A stretch of 64,000 bases of DNA from Streptomyces sp. Z26 (GTDB taxonomy: Bacteria; Actinomycetota; Actinomycetes; Streptomycetales; Streptomycetaceae), in the NCBI RefSeq assembly GCF_003665095.1, contig NZ_RCHV01000002.1, positions 310,001 through 374,000 on the forward strand, in the 5' to 3' direction. The notes beneath the pieces were generated by a model. It saw nothing but the letters and a program-made list of their open reading frames with translations. It made no database searches and was not told the DNA's origin. Positions 31,848 to 41,193 of the stretch are shown piece by piece. A program made the position numbers and the translations under genes. The number at the start of each line of letters is the position of its first letter. The first letter of the stretch is position 1.

Positions 31848-34175
31848 ATGCGACGCTTCCCGCGCTCCGGCCCCAACTCCCGGGACTACGGCGACGGTCC
31901 AGGTGACGGCCCCGACCCGGCCGCCGGTCCCGGCGGGTCCGCGCCCTCCGGCGACCAGCCCGACCCCCTCCCGGGCAATCTCCCCGTTCCGCTCGACCGG
32001 TTCGTGGGGCGCCGTTCCGAAGCGGCCCGGCTCTGCCTGCGGATGGCGGCGTCCCGGCTCGTCACGGTCACCGGCATGGGCGGGATGGGGAAGACGCGGC
32101 TGGCGGGGTACTGCGCGGCGCGCGTGCAAAATCGCTTCTGCGGCGGTGTGTGGCTGGTCGAGCTGTCCACCCTGCGGGACGGCGCGCTCCTGGACCACGC
32201 CGTGGTCGAGGCGTTGGGGCTGTCGGACCGCGGCGGCCACTCGCCGCGCTCCACCCTGCACCGGCACTTCGCGACCGGCTCCGCCCTGCTCGTGCTGGAC
32301 GGCGTCGAGCACCTGGTGCCCGAGTGCGCGGAGCTGACCGAGGACCTGCTGCGCCGCTCCCCCGGCCTGCGGGTGCTGGCCACGGGCCGCCGCACGCTCG
32401 GCGTCGCCGGTGAACAGGACTTCCCGCTGGGCCCGCTGAGCGAGGAGGACGCCGCCGAGCTGTTCCGCGAGCGCGCCTCGGCCGTGCTGCCCGGCTTCGG
32501 CTCGTCGGGCGGTACGGGCGGACGGCCCGCCGCCGTACGGGAGTTGTGCGCGCGGCTCGACCGCATCCCGCTCGCCGTGGAGCTGGCGGCGGGACGGCTG
32601 CGCGCGCTGTCGCTCCAGCAGATCACGCAGCGCCTCGACGACCGGTTCACGCTGCTGACGGGCTCCGCGCACGGGCACGCGCCACGGCACCGGGCGCTGC
32701 GTACGGCGATCGGCTGGAGCCACGAACTGTGCACGCCGGAGGAACGCCTGCTGTGGGCGCGGCTGTCGGTCTTCGGCGGCGACTTCGGGCTGGAGGCGGC
32801 CGAGTACCTGTGCGCGGGCGGCGACCTCCCCGCCGACCGGGTGCTGCCCGCGCTGGACGGGCTCGTCGCGCAGTCCGTCGTCGTACGGGAGGAGCGGGAC
32901 GGCGCGGACGGGCAGGCGCGTTACCGGCTGCTGGACACCGTACGGGAGTACGGCGCCGACTGGCTGGCCGAGTTGGGCGACCGGGACCGGCTGCGGCAAC
33001 GGCACCGCGACTGGTACCTGGGGCTGGCGACCTGGTGCGAGCTGGACTGGTTCAGCCCGCGGCAGGCGGAGGTCACCGCGCGGCTGGAGCAGGAGCTGCC
33101 GAACCTCCGGGTGGCGCTGGAGTACAGCCTGGAGAGCGCGGAGGACCCGCACCTCGGCCAGTACCTGGCCGGGACGCTGTGGTTCCACTGGGTCGTGTGC
33201 GGCCGACTGGCCGAGGGCAGCCACTGGTTGGAGCGGACGCTGGCCGTCGAGGGCCACCAGCCGGAGGTACGGGCGAAGGCGCTGTGGGCGGCGGGCCTGC
33301 TGCACGCGCTGCGCGCGGACACCGTCCGCGCGCTCGGCGCGCTGCACGAGTGCCTGGACCTGGCGGAGGCGCACGACGACGCGGCGGCCACGGCGTACGC
33401 GACGCAGATACTGGGCTGCCTGGCGCTCACCGACGGCGATCCGGCGCGCGCGAAGACGCTGCTGACGGAGGCCGTGGAGCGCTTCCGCGGCCTCGGCGAG
33501 CTGAACACGCTCGTGGTCCTGGCGCAGGTGATGCTGGCACTGGCGTACGCCCGCGACGGGGAGACCGCGGCGGCCGTCGCCCTCGGCGAGGAGGCCCGGG
33601 AGGTGCTGGTGGACAGCGGCGAGCAGTGGGCGCTGTCGTACGCGCTGTACGCCCTGGCGCACGCCCGTCTCGCGGGCGGGGAGCGGGACCGGGCGACCGC
33701 CCTGGTCGTCGCGTCCCTCACGCTGAAGCGGGAGTTGGACGACGTCCTGGGGATGGCGCTGGCGCTGGAGACGCTGGCGCTGCTGACCGTGGCCGAGGCG
33801 CCGGAGCACGCGGCGGAACTGCTGGGGGCAGCGTCCTGCGGCTGGCGTACGGCGGGGCCGCGGCACCCGTCGTACGGCGCGCGGGGCGAGGACCACGGCG
33901 CGCGGGCGCGCGAGGCGGCGCGGGCGGCGCTGGGCGGGGCGGCGTACGAGGCGGCCCGGCTGCGCGGGCGGCGGCGCGGGCTCCGCGCGGTGGTCCGCGC
34001 CGAGGTACGGGCGCGGCGCGGGCGGACGGCGGCCGCGCAGCGGGCGGCGCACGGGGAGGAGCCGGGTCCCTCGGCCGTGGAGGCCGGGACCCGGTCCGGC
34101 TCCGAGAACGCCGACGCGCGGCCGACCGAGGGTCGACCGCGCGAGTTCGGCGCACCGGGGGCGTGGCGGCCCTAG
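31848..34175 (+). CDS. NB-ARC (STAND) ATPase with TPR-like repeats
   Basis: The 775-residue protein has an NB-ARC module. It includes FVGRRSEAARLCLRM, the P-loop VTGMGGMGKTRLA (Gly77-Thr83 region), Walker B ALLVLDGVEHL (about 147-154), LRVLATGRRTLG and IPLAVELAAGRLRAL. A winged-helix-like segment and TPR-type helices from about 390 to 660 follow (YLAGTLWFHW, ALGALHECLDLAEAHDD, ALYALAHARLAGGERDRA). The ending is a basic Arg/Ala-rich tail. It resembles the ATPase-TPR part of AfsR/LAL regulators, but no SARP, LuxR or other DNA-binding domain is visible. It stands alone between divergent DUF948 and convergent rpsD. Confidence 0.85.
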   Translation: MRRFPRSGPNSRDYGDGPGDGPDPAAGPGGSAPSGDQPDPLPGNLPVPLDRFVGRRSEAARLCLRMAASRLVTVTGMGGMGKTRLAGYCAARVQNRFCGGVWLVELSTLRDGALLDHAVVEALGLSDRGGHSPRSTLHRHFATGSALLVLDGVEHLVPECAELTEDLLRRSPGLRVLATGRRTLGVAGEQDFPLGPLSEEDAAELFRERASAVLPGFGSSGGTGGRPAAVRELCARLDRIPLAVELAAGRLRALSLQQITQRLDDRFTLLTGSAHGHAPRHRALRTAIGWSHELCTPEERLLWARLSVFGGDFGLEAAEYLCAGGDLPADRVLPALDGLVAQSVVVREERDGADGQARYRLLDTVREYGADWLAELGDRDRLRQRHRDWYLGLATWCELDWFSPRQAEVTARLEQELPNLRVALEYSLESAEDPHLGQYLAGTLWFHWVVCGRLAEGSHWLERTLAVEGHQPEVRAKALWAAGLLHALRADTVRALGALHECLDLAEAHDDAAATAYATQILGCLALTDGDPARAKTLLTEAVERFRGLGELNTLVVLAQVMLALAYARDGETAAAVALGEEAREVLVDSGEQWALSYALYALAHARLAGGERDRATALVVASLTLKRELDDVLGMALALETLALLTVAEAPEHAAELLGAASCGWRTAGPRHPSYGARGEDHGARAREAARAALGGAAYEAARLRGRRRGLRAVVRAEVRARRGRTAAAQRAAHGEEPGPSAVEAGTRSGSENADARPTEGRPREFGAPGAWRP

Positions 34176-34194
34176 CCGCCACGGCGGGGGCGTC

Positions 34195-34225
34195 AGCCGG
34201 TCGGCACCGCGTACGGTGACCGGCT
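34195..34225. terminator. Hairpin terminator between the NB-ARC gene and rpsD
   Basis: AGCCGGTC and GACCGGCT form an 8-bp stem. Inside it, ACCG-CGTA-CGGT forms a second short stem. It sits between convergent genes and could serve either. Confidence 0.55.
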
Positions 34226-34274
34226 CATCGCGTCCCGCCCGCCCCCGGCGGGCGCCGGGAGTACGGTACGGCGC

Positions 34275-34886
34275 TCAGCGCGCGTAGTACTCGACGACCA
34301 TCTGCTCGTCGCAGATCACCGGGATCTCTTTCCGGTTCGGGTCGCGGTCCAGACGGAAGGCGAGCGCCTCCAGGTTGACCTGGAGGTAGCGCGGGGTCTC
34401 ACCGTCGGGAGCGTAGCCACCCTCGCGGGCGACCAGGAACGGGTGCTTGCTGCGGCTGCGCTCGCGCACCTGCACGACGTCGTCGGGGCGCACCCGGAAC
34501 GACGGCTTGTCGACCTTGCGGTCGTTGACCGCGATGTGGCCGTGCACGACCATCTGCCGGGCCTGGTAGATGGTGCGGGCCAGACCGGACCGCAGGACGA
34601 GCGCGTCCAGACGGCGCTCAAGCTCGATGATCAGGGCCTCGCCCGTCTTGCCGTCGACCTTCCGAGCGCGGTCGTAGGCACGCACCATCTGGCGCTCGCT
34701 GATGTCGTACTGCGCGCGCAGACGCTGCTTCTCCAGCAGACGCACCTTGTAGTCGCTGTTCTGCTTGCGACCACGACCGTGCTCGCCCGGGGGGTAGGGG
34801 CGCTGCTCGAAGTACTTCACGGCCTTCGGAGTCAGGGCGATACCGAGTGCCCGCGACTTCTTGACCTTGGGACGCGACTGGTTCAC
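34275..34886 (-). CDS. rpsD: Small ribosomal subunit protein S4
   Basis: The 203-residue primary 16S-binding protein has the actinobacterial stand-alone form, outside the alpha operon. The S4 RNA-binding fold is visible as [20 protein letters not shown] and [25 protein letters not shown]. No zinc-binding cysteines are present in the N-terminal region, so this is a zinc-independent S4. It starts at a GTG with GGAGGT about 9 bases upstream. The 56-bp divergent region shared with the next gene contains an iron box, so its promoter may overlap that operator. Confidence 0.97.
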   Translation of the reverse strand: MNQSRPKVKKSRALGIALTPKAVKYFEQRPYPPGEHGRGRKQNSDYKVRLLEKQRLRAQYDISERQMVRAYDRARKVDGKTGEALIIELERRLDALVLRSGLARTIYQARQMVVHGHIAVNDRKVDKPSFRVRPDDVVQVRERSRSKHPFLVAREGGYAPDGETPRYLQVNLEALAFRLDRDPNRKEIPVICDEQMVVEYYAR

Positions 34887-34908
34887 GTTGAACGGACCTC
34901 CGTGTAAG

Positions 34909-34927
34909 TTAGGTGAGCCTTACCTTA
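34909..34927. promoter_or_regulatory. Iron box (DmdR/IdeR-type operator)
   Basis: The 19-bp element reads TAAGGTAAGGCTCACCTAA on the minus strand. It matches 16 of 19 positions of the iron-box consensus TTAGGTTAGGCTAACCTAA, and matches even better the common form with GCTCACCTAA. It lies 8-9 bp from the ribosome site of each flanking gene, between rpsD and the DUF2470 gene. An iron-loaded DtxR-family repressor bound here would be expected to control the DUF2470 gene, and possibly rpsD. Confidence 0.85.
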
Positions 34928-34942
34928 GTTGGAGGAGTACGC

Positions 34943-35791
34943 ATGTTTCGACCTGGGATCCCCCTGTCCAGCACCGATGCCGATGCCGGAACGGGTCAGC
35001 CGCGTCCCGTGGAAGACGCCCGGCAGCCCACTGCGGCCGAGCGCATACGAACCCTCGTGGAGTCCAGCCTAACCGCCTCGCTGACCCTCCCCGGCACCGA
35101 GGGTGCCGTAGCGCCCGATCCGCTCGGGTCGTGGTGCCCGGACGCCCGCGCCGTCACCCCCGACGGGGACCTGATCCTGCTGCTCCCCGCAGACGCCCCG
35201 GCGGCACGCGCCGCCGCGTACGCGCAGGACGACGACATCACCACCGTGATGGAGATCACCGACGTCGCCCCCGTCTCCGTGCCGCACCGCATCCGCGGGC
35301 GCGCCTGGGTCGCCGGGTGGCTGACGGCCGTACGGAACGGCCAACGCGCCGCGTACGCCCGGCTGCTCACCGAGGCGCAGCCGTCGGCGCCCGCCGCGGG
35401 CGCGGGGCGGATGCTGCTGCGGCTGGAGGTCGGCGAGGCGTACGTGGACGACCTGTGGGGCGCCGAGCAGATCGAGCCGGAGGACTTCGCCGCCGCGCGG
35501 CCCGACCCGCTGGCGGGGCACGAGGCGGAGCTGCTCCAGCACCTCGCGGCCGCGCACGACGGGCGGATGCGCGAGCTGTGCGCGCTGCTGGGCGACGACT
35601 TCCTGCGGGACTGCGGCAGTTGGGACCAGGTGACGCCGCTGGCGCTGGACCGGCACGGACTGCGGGTGCGCTTCTCCGCCACCGGGCGGTGCTTCGACGC
35701 GCGCTTCGAGTTCCCCGAGCCCGTGCGGGACGTGGCCGAACTGCGGCTCGCCATGCACCAGTTGTTCCAGGCCGCCGCCACGGAGCGGTGA
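34943..35791 (+). CDS. DUF2470 domain protein, predicted iron-regulated
   Basis: The 282-residue soluble protein has a variable N-terminal half that looks like a PNPOx/split-barrel relative (ESSLTASLTLPGTEGAVAPD, TVMEITDVAPVSVPHRIRGR, AWVAGWLTAV). The C-terminal DUF2470 domain is at about 190-278 (HEAELLQHLAAAHDGRMREL, then PLALDRHGLRVRF, FPEPVRDVAELRLAMHQLF). DUF2470 occurs in heme-utilisation and heme-degrading proteins of the HugZ group, so a heme or iron role is plausible. The ATG at 34943 is chosen over a GTG at 34913 because GGAGGAG lies 5 bases before it and the GTG falls inside the iron box. Confidence 0.82.
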   Translation: MFRPGIPLSSTDADAGTGQPRPVEDARQPTAAERIRTLVESSLTASLTLPGTEGAVAPDPLGSWCPDARAVTPDGDLILLLPADAPAARAAAYAQDDDITTVMEITDVAPVSVPHRIRGRAWVAGWLTAVRNGQRAAYARLLTEAQPSAPAAGAGRMLLRLEVGEAYVDDLWGAEQIEPEDFAAARPDPLAGHEAELLQHLAAAHDGRMRELCALLGDDFLRDCGSWDQVTPLALDRHGLRVRFSATGRCFDARFEFPEPVRDVAELRLAMHQLFQAAATER

Positions 35792-35897
35792 CCGGGACCG
35801 GCGGACGCACGGGAGCGGACGGGGGCGCACCGCCCGCCGCGCACGCCCCGTACGCGGCACAGGCCCCGGACCCGCCGCACGCCCCGGACGCGGCCGC

Positions 35898-37262
35898 TCA
35901 CTCCTCCCCGTGGCGCTCACCCCGCAGTCGCGCCCGTACCCGCTCGGCCACGTCCGCGTACCGCGCCTCCGCGCCGTGCCGCGTCGGCTCGTAGTAACGC
36001 TTGCCGTGCACCGCGTCCGGCGCGTACTGCTGCGCGGCGATGCCGCCGGGCACGTCGTGCGGGTACTGGTATCCCTTGCCGTGGCCGAGCGACGCCGACC
36101 CCTTGTAGTGGCTGTCGCGCAGATGCGGCGGCACCGGACCGGCCAGCCCCGCCCGTACGTCCGCGAGGGCCGCGTCGATCGCGACGTACGCCGCGTTGGA
36201 CTTGGGCGCGAGGGCCAGCGCCACCGTCGCGTGCCCGAGCGTGATGCGGGCCTCGGGGAAACCGATCATCGCCACGGCCTGCGCCGCCGCGACGGCCGTC
36301 TGGAGCGCGCTCGGATCGGCCAGGCCGATGTCCTCGCTCGCCGAGATCATCAGCCGTCGCGCGATGAACCGCGGGTCCTCGCCCGCCTCGATCATGCGCG
36401 CCAGGTAGTGCAGGGCCGCGTCCACGTCGGAGCCGCGGATGGACTTGATCAGGGCGCTCGCCACGTCGTAGTGCTGGTCGCCGTCCCGGTCGTACGTCAC
36501 CGCCGCCCGGTTGACCGCCTCCTCCAGCGTCGCGACGGCGACCTCCGTCTCCCCCTTCGCCAGCGCCGCGCCCGCGCCCGCCTCCAGCGCGGTGAGCGCC
36601 CGGCGGGCGTCGCCGCCCGCGATCCGCAGCAGATACGCGACGGCGTCGTCGGGCAGCGTGACCGCGCCGCCGAGCCCGCGCTCCTCGGCCGCCGCCCGTA
36701 TCAGCAGGCCGCGCAGGTCGTCGTCGCTCAGCGGCTCCAGTGTGAGGAGCAGGGAGCGGGAGAGCAGCGGGGAGATCACCGAGAAGTACGGGTTCTCCGT
36801 GGTGGCCGCGATCAGCGTCACCCAGCGGTTCTCGACGGCGGGCAGCAGGGAGTCCTGCTGTGCCTTGCTGAAGCGGTGGATCTCGTCGAGGAAGAGGACG
36901 GTGTCCTTCCCGTACGCCCCCGAGGAGCGCTTGGCGCCCTCGATGACGGCCCGGACCTCCTTCACCCCGGCGGTGATCGCGGACAGCTCGACGAAACGCT
37001 TGTCGGTGGCCTGGCTGACGACGTACGCCAGGGTGGTCTTGCCGGTGCCGGGCGGACCCCAGAGCAGCACGGACGACGGGCCCGCGGGGCCGCCGCCGGA
37101 CTCGCCGACGAGTCGGCGCAGGGGTGATCCGGGGCGCAGCAGGTGCCCCTGGCCGACCACCTCGTCCAGGACGCGCGGACGCATCCGCACGGCCAGCGGG
37201 CTGGCGGACGGGTCGGTGGCCTGGCGCTCCTCGGCGGCGGCGGTGAACAGGTCGGGTTCCAC
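35898..37262 (-). CDS. rarA: Replication-associated recombination ATPase RarA
   Basis: The 454-residue AAA+ protein belongs to the RarA/MgsA/WRNIP1 family, which acts at stalled replication forks. It has Walker [16 protein letters not shown] (residues about 67-80), Walker [18 protein letters not shown], sensor 1 [20 protein letters not shown], and the C-terminal oligomerisation region ([25 protein letters not shown]). The N-terminus ([12 protein letters not shown]) is the typical peptide that can contact single-strand-binding or clamp proteins. It lies 97 bp downstream of the VKOR gene in the same direction. Confidence 0.95.
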   Translation of the reverse strand: MEPDLFTAAAEERQATDPSASPLAVRMRPRVLDEVVGQGHLLRPGSPLRRLVGESGGGPAGPSSVLLWGPPGTGKTTLAYVVSQATDKRFVELSAITAGVKEVRAVIEGAKRSSGAYGKDTVLFLDEIHRFSKAQQDSLLPAVENRWVTLIAATTENPYFSVISPLLSRSLLLTLEPLSDDDLRGLLIRAAAEERGLGGAVTLPDDAVAYLLRIAGGDARRALTALEAGAGAALAKGETEVAVATLEEAVNRAAVTYDRDGDQHYDVASALIKSIRGSDVDAALHYLARMIEAGEDPRFIARRLMISASEDIGLADPSALQTAVAAAQAVAMIGFPEARITLGHATVALALAPKSNAAYVAIDAALADVRAGLAGPVPPHLRDSHYKGSASLGHGKGYQYPHDVPGGIAAQQYAPDAVHGKRYYEPTRHGAEARYADVAERVRARLRGERHGEE

Positions 37263-37359
37263 GTCGGAAACCCTAAGTCACGGCACCGACAACGCGGCGG
37301 GCGGCGGCAGGCTCCCCTTCACGGGGGACCGGCCGCCGCCCGCGCGGGCGTGGCGTTCG

Positions 37360-38007
37360 TCAGCTCGTCCAGAAGTCCCACCAGCGCGTCAGCACCATCA
37401 TGCCGATGACGCCGACGTGCAGGACCGGCACGACCCAGTGGAACTCGGCCGCGAGGTCCCGGAGCCCGGCGGGCGCGGGCAGGAAGCGCTGCCGCATGTT
37501 GAACCCGGTCACGTACCAGAACATGAAGATCGTCGCGACCCACGCCAGGCAGCACCACAGGCAGAGGGAGTTGATCTCGTACAGCGACTGGTACTGGAGC
37601 CAGGTCACGAACCCGACGCCGAACAGCGTGCCCGCGTTGAACGCCAGCCAGTACCAGCGTGGGAAGGTGGCGCCCGTCAGCAGGCCGACCCCGACGCAGA
37701 TCACGATCCCGTACGCGACGAGCCCGAGCATCGGGTTGGAGAAGCCGAAGGCGGACGCCTGGTCGCTCTCCATGATGTTGCCGCAGGAGACGATGGGGTT
37801 GAGGCTGCACCCCGGCGTGAAGGTCTTGCCCTCCGCCTTCGCCTCCAGGATCTTCGTCTTGTCGATCGTGATCACCCAGGAGGCCAGCAGGCCCGCCGCC
37901 CCGGTGATGATCAGCAGCCAGCCGAAGGCGCGGCCGGCGCCGACGGCACCCGTACTGGTCCCGTCCTGCCGGGCCGGGGCGTTACCGGGGGGTGCCGTCG
38001 TCGTCAT
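37360..38007 (-). CDS. Vitamin K epoxide reductase family membrane protein
   Basis: The 215-residue membrane protein has about five hydrophobic helices. The catalytic cysteines are present: Cys67 and Cys75 in PGCSLNPIVSCGNIM, and the CXXC pair Cys149-Cys152 in SLCLWCCLAW. Bacterial VKOR proteins reoxidise DsbA-like oxidases using quinone and so drive disulfide formation in secreted proteins. No thioredoxin-fold partner is encoded next to it. It is 65 bp downstream of hisS in the same direction and may share its transcript. Confidence 0.93.
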   Translation of the reverse strand: MTTTAPPGNAPARQDGTSTGAVGAGRAFGWLLIITGAAGLLASWVITIDKTKILEAKAEGKTFTPGCSLNPIVSCGNIMESDQASAFGFSNPMLGLVAYGIVICVGVGLLTGATFPRWYWLAFNAGTLFGVGFVTWLQYQSLYEINSLCLWCCLAWVATIFMFWYVTGFNMRQRFLPAPAGLRDLAAEFHWVVPVLHVGVIGMMVLTRWWDFWTS

Positions 38008-38072
38008 AGCGCTGTCGTCCCGTCATTCGTCGAAGTCGAGCGTCCGCTCATTATGGACCAACGCCCGTGCCC

Positions 38073-39347
38073 TCAGCCGACCTTCGCCTGAACCGCGGTG
38101 ACCACTCGATCGAGTGGTACGGCCTCCTGTTCACCGGACTCCAGGTCCTTCAGCTGGACGGTGCCCTCCGCGAGGTCCCGCTCCCCCAGCACCAGCGCCC
38201 AGCGGGCGCCGGAACGGTTGGCCGACTTCATCGCGTTCTTCAGGCCCTTGCCGCCGAACGCGAAGTCCGCCGCGACGCCCTCCCGGCGCAGCCGCGTCAC
38301 CACGCCGAACAGCGTGCGCCGCGCCTCCTCGCCCAGGGGGACCGCGTACACCCGCGGGCCCGCCGCCACCTGCGGACGTACGCCCTCGGCGCGGAGCGCG
38401 AGCACCGTACGGTCGACGCCCAGCGCCCAGCCCACGGAGGGCAGTTCGGGGCCGCCGATCATCTCCGACAGGCCGTCGTACCGCCCGCCGCCGCCGACGG
38501 CCGACTGGGAGCCGAGGCCGTCGTGGACGAACTCGAAGGTCGTACGGGTGTAGTAGTCCAGGCCGCGCACCAGCCGGGGGTCGTCCTCGAAGGCGACGCC
38601 CGCGGCGGTGAGCAGCTCGCGCACCTGCTCGTGGTACGCCTTGCACGCCTCGCACAGGTGGTCCCGCATCATGGGCGCGTCGGTCAACTGCCGCTGCACG
38701 GCCTCGCGTTTGTCGTCCAGCACCCGCAGCGGGTTGATCTCGATGCGGCGCCGGGTCTCCTCGTCCAGGTCGAGACGGCGCAGGAACTCCTGGAGCGCGG
38801 CGCGGTAGACGGGGCGGCACTCGCGGTCGCCCAGGGAGTTGAGCAGCAGCCGGAAGCCGCGCAGGCCCAGCGACCGGTACGCGTCGTCGGCAAGGATGAT
38901 CAACTCGGCGTCCAGCGCCGGGTCCTCGGCACCCAGCGCCTCGGCGCCGATCTGCGAGAAGTGCCGGTAGCGACCGGCCTGCGGGCGTTCGTAGCGGTAG
39001 TACGAGCCCGAGTACCACAGCTTCACGGGCAGGGCGCCGCGGTGCAGGTTCGCCTGGAGCGCGGCGCGCAGCACGGAGGCCGTGCCCTCGGGGCGCAGTG
39101 CCAGCTCGTCGCCGCCGCGCGTCGTCAGCGTGTACATCTCCTTGGTCACGATGTCGGTGGACTCCCCGACACCGCGCGAGAACAGCTCGACCTGCTCGAA
39201 ACCGGGGGTCTCCACATAGCCGTAGCCGGCCCGCCGCAGGGGTGCGGCGAGCGCCTCGCGCACCGCGAGGAACTCCGCGGAGTCCGGCGGGATCAGGTCG
39301 TAGGTGCCCTTGGGGGCGGAAAACGTGCTCACGGAAGTCGTCGTCAC
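38073..39347 (-). CDS. hisS: Histidyl-tRNA synthetase
   Basis: The 424-residue class-II synthetase shows [18 protein letters not shown] at the N-terminus, [17 protein letters not shown], motif 2 [18 protein letters not shown], the histidine-specific [29 protein letters not shown], and motif 3 [15 protein letters not shown], followed by the anticodon-binding domain. The GTG start overlaps the stop of the MBL hydrolase gene (GTGA), suggesting coupling. Confidence 0.96.
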   Translation of the reverse strand: MTTTSVSTFSAPKGTYDLIPPDSAEFLAVREALAAPLRRAGYGYVETPGFEQVELFSRGVGESTDIVTKEMYTLTTRGGDELALRPEGTASVLRAALQANLHRGALPVKLWYSGSYYRYERPQAGRYRHFSQIGAEALGAEDPALDAELIILADDAYRSLGLRGFRLLLNSLGDRECRPVYRAALQEFLRRLDLDEETRRRIEINPLRVLDDKREAVQRQLTDAPMMRDHLCEACKAYHEQVRELLTAAGVAFEDDPRLVRGLDYYTRTTFEFVHDGLGSQSAVGGGGRYDGLSEMIGGPELPSVGWALGVDRTVLALRAEGVRPQVAAGPRVYAVPLGEEARRTLFGVVTRLRREGVAADFAFGGKGLKNAMKSANRSGARWALVLGERDLAEGTVQLKDLESGEQEAVPLDRVVTAVQAKVG

Positions 39348-40060
39348 ATTCCTCGTCGCGGAGCGGCGCGTACGCCGTCACCGGGACCGCTCGCCGCCAC
39401 CTCCCGCAGGAAGGGGTTGGTGGCGCGTTCGCGGCCGATGGTCGTCTGGGGGCCGTGGCCGGACAGCACCACCGTCGAGTCCTCCAGCGGCAGGCACACC
39501 CGTGCCAGCGAGGAGAGCAGCTCGGCGTGGTCGCCGCCCGGCAGGTCGGTACGTCCTACGGAGCCGGCGAACAGCAGGTCGCCCGAGAACAGGACGGGTG
39601 GCACGTCGTCCCGCTCGGGCATGCCGAAGGTCACCGACCCCTTCGTATGGCCGGGGGCGTGCGCCACGGTCAGTTCCATGCCCGCCAGGCCCAGCGTCGC
39701 GCCGTCGGTCAGCTCCCGCAGGTCGTCGGGCTCGCCGATGGTCAGCTCGCCCATCAGCTGCTGCCCGATGCTGCGACCGAGCGCCTTCTCCGGGTCGCTG
39801 AGCATGTACCGGTCGTCGGGGTGGACCCACGCGGGCACGTCGTGCGCGCCGCACACCGGCATCACGGACGCGACGTGGTCGATGTGTCCGTGCGTGAGGA
39901 CGACGGCGACCGGCTTCAGCCGATGCTTGGCGACGGCCTCCCGCACGCCCTCGGCGGCCTGGTGGCCCGGGTCGATGATCACGCACTCCTCACCGGCGGC
40001 GGGGGCGACCAGATAACAATTGGTCCCCCAGGCCCCGGCGGGGAACCCCGCAACGAGCAC
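39344..40060 (-). CDS. Metallo-beta-lactamase-fold hydrolase, glyoxalase II-like
   Basis: The 238-residue protein has the zinc motif THGHIDH with His57, His59, Asp61 and His62, then the [12 protein letters not shown]is, [19 protein letters not shown] with the bridging Asp, and [15 protein letters not shown]. These match glyoxalase II-like thioester hydrolases; the true substrate cannot be told. It starts at a GTG, overlaps hisS by GTGA, and is divergent from the cyclophilin gene across 161 bp rich in GTAC-centred palindromes. Confidence 0.88.
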   Translation of the reverse strand: MLVAGFPAGAWGTNCYLVAPAAGEECVIIDPGHQAAEGVREAVAKHRLKPVAVVLTHGHIDHVASVMPVCGAHDVPAWVHPDDRYMLSDPEKALGRSIGQQLMGELTIGEPDDLRELTDGATLGLAGMELTVAHAPGHTKGSVTFGMPERDDVPPVLFSGDLLFAGSVGRTDLPGGDHAELLSSLARVCLPLEDSTVVLSGHGPQTTIGRERATNPFLREVAASGPGDGVRAAPRRGM

Positions 40061-40221
40061 GTTCGTCCTTCAGTCGTCCGACAGGTGGCTGTGGCTGGCG
40101 ACGAGCCTACCGGCGGCGGTGCGGACGCGGCGAACCCGTATACGGTACGGGCCAAGTCCATGGTCGTACGTACGGTCGGGCGGTCACTCCCGTACGTACC
40201 CGGTGCCGAAGGAGACGAGCG

Positions 40222-41022
40222 GTGGTCAGCAGTGAGCAGCGGCGGAAGCAGCTCGCACGGGAGAAGTTCCAGCGACAGCTGGAGCGCCGTGCCGCGGCCC
40301 GGCGCAGGGCGCGGATCAGGAACGCGGCGATAGCGGCCGGTGTGGTGCTGGTGCTCGGCGCCGTGTCGGCGTACGCGGCGAACGGCGGGCTGAACCCGGA
40401 CGAGAAGAAGGACAAGGCGGCCGACGAGCCCAGCAAGGCGCCGGACCCCTGCGGGAAGCCCGCGGAGGGCGAGCCGAACGGCAAGCAGTGGAAGAAGGAG
40501 CCGAAGCTCGACGTCGACGAGTCGGCGGCGTACACCATGACGCTCCGCACGACGTGCGGCGACATCGGGATGGAGCTGGACGCGAAGAACGCGCCGCACA
40601 CGGTGAACTCGTTCCGGTTCCTCGCGGGCGAGGGGTTCTTCGACCACACCCCGTGCCACCGGCTGACGACCGGCGGGGTCGCCGTCCTCCAGTGCGGCGA
40701 CCCGACGGGGAAGGGCAACGGCGGCCCCGGCTACACACTGCCGGACGAGAACCTCAAGTCGCCGCGGATCAAGGGCGGCGTCTACCCGGCGGGCACCCTC
40801 GCGATGGCGAACACCGGGCAGAAGGACAGCGGCGGCAGCCAGTTCTTCGTCGTGCACAAGGACAGCGAGCTGCCCCCGTCGTACACGCCGTTCGGGAAGG
40901 TCTCCGCGTCGGGGATGAAGGTGCTCGGGAAGATCGTCGAGGCGGGCGTCGCCGATGGCGCACCCGACGGGCCGCCCAACGCGACCGTCGTGATCGACAA
41001 GGCCACGGTCAAGGCCGGTTGA
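40222..41022 (+). CDS. Membrane-anchored cyclophilin-type peptidyl-prolyl isomerase
   Basis: The 266-residue protein has a basic cytoplasmic N-terminus, a single transmembrane helix at about residues 34-53 (AAIAAGVVLVLGAVSAYAAN) and an extracytoplasmic cyclophilin domain from about 105. That domain shows HTVNSFRFLAGEGFFDHTPCHRL (with the catalytic-type Arg), LQCGDPTGKGNGGPGY, GTLAMANTGQKDSGGSQFFV and YTPFGKV. Two extra Cys in the active region could form a disulfide. It probably helps folding of secreted proteins. GGAG lies 8 bases before the GTG start; a hairpin terminator follows the stop. Confidence 0.92.
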   Translation: MVSSEQRRKQLAREKFQRQLERRAAARRRARIRNAAIAAGVVLVLGAVSAYAANGGLNPDEKKDKAADEPSKAPDPCGKPAEGEPNGKQWKKEPKLDVDESAAYTMTLRTTCGDIGMELDAKNAPHTVNSFRFLAGEGFFDHTPCHRLTTGGVAVLQCGDPTGKGNGGPGYTLPDENLKSPRIKGGVYPAGTLAMANTGQKDSGGSQFFVVHKDSELPPSYTPFGKVSASGMKVLGKIVEAGVADGAPDGPPNATVVIDKATVKAG

Positions 41023-41023
41023 C

Positions 41024-41058
41024 CGGACTCCACCTGATCTGATCAGGAGCGGAGTCCG
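41024..41058 (+). terminator. Hairpin terminator after the cyclophilin gene
   Basis: CGGACTCC and GGAGTCCG form an 8-bp outer stem. CCTGA and TCAGG form an inner stem with a 5-nt loop. It begins 2 bp after the stop codon. Confidence 0.7.
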
Positions 41059-41193
41059 CCCCGGGGGCGAGAATTCGGTGCGCGCTGGATGCGGACAGCG
41101 CGGGCGCCGTTCGCCTATCTTGGCCATGACGAAACCTGTGGACGATGCCAGGAGGCCGCAACTCCTCGCTGGACATCATGTGGAGGAGGCGCT

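Noticed and set aside
31197..34052. 951-codon minus-strand frame opposite the NB-ARC gene
   Set aside because: Only its last 149 codons (DUF948 protein) are real; the rest is antisense to a gene with a clear P-loop and TPR pattern.
34913..34942. GTG start at 34913 for the DUF2470 gene
   Set aside because: It lies inside the iron box and has no ribosome site; ATG 34943 has GGAGGAG at the right distance.
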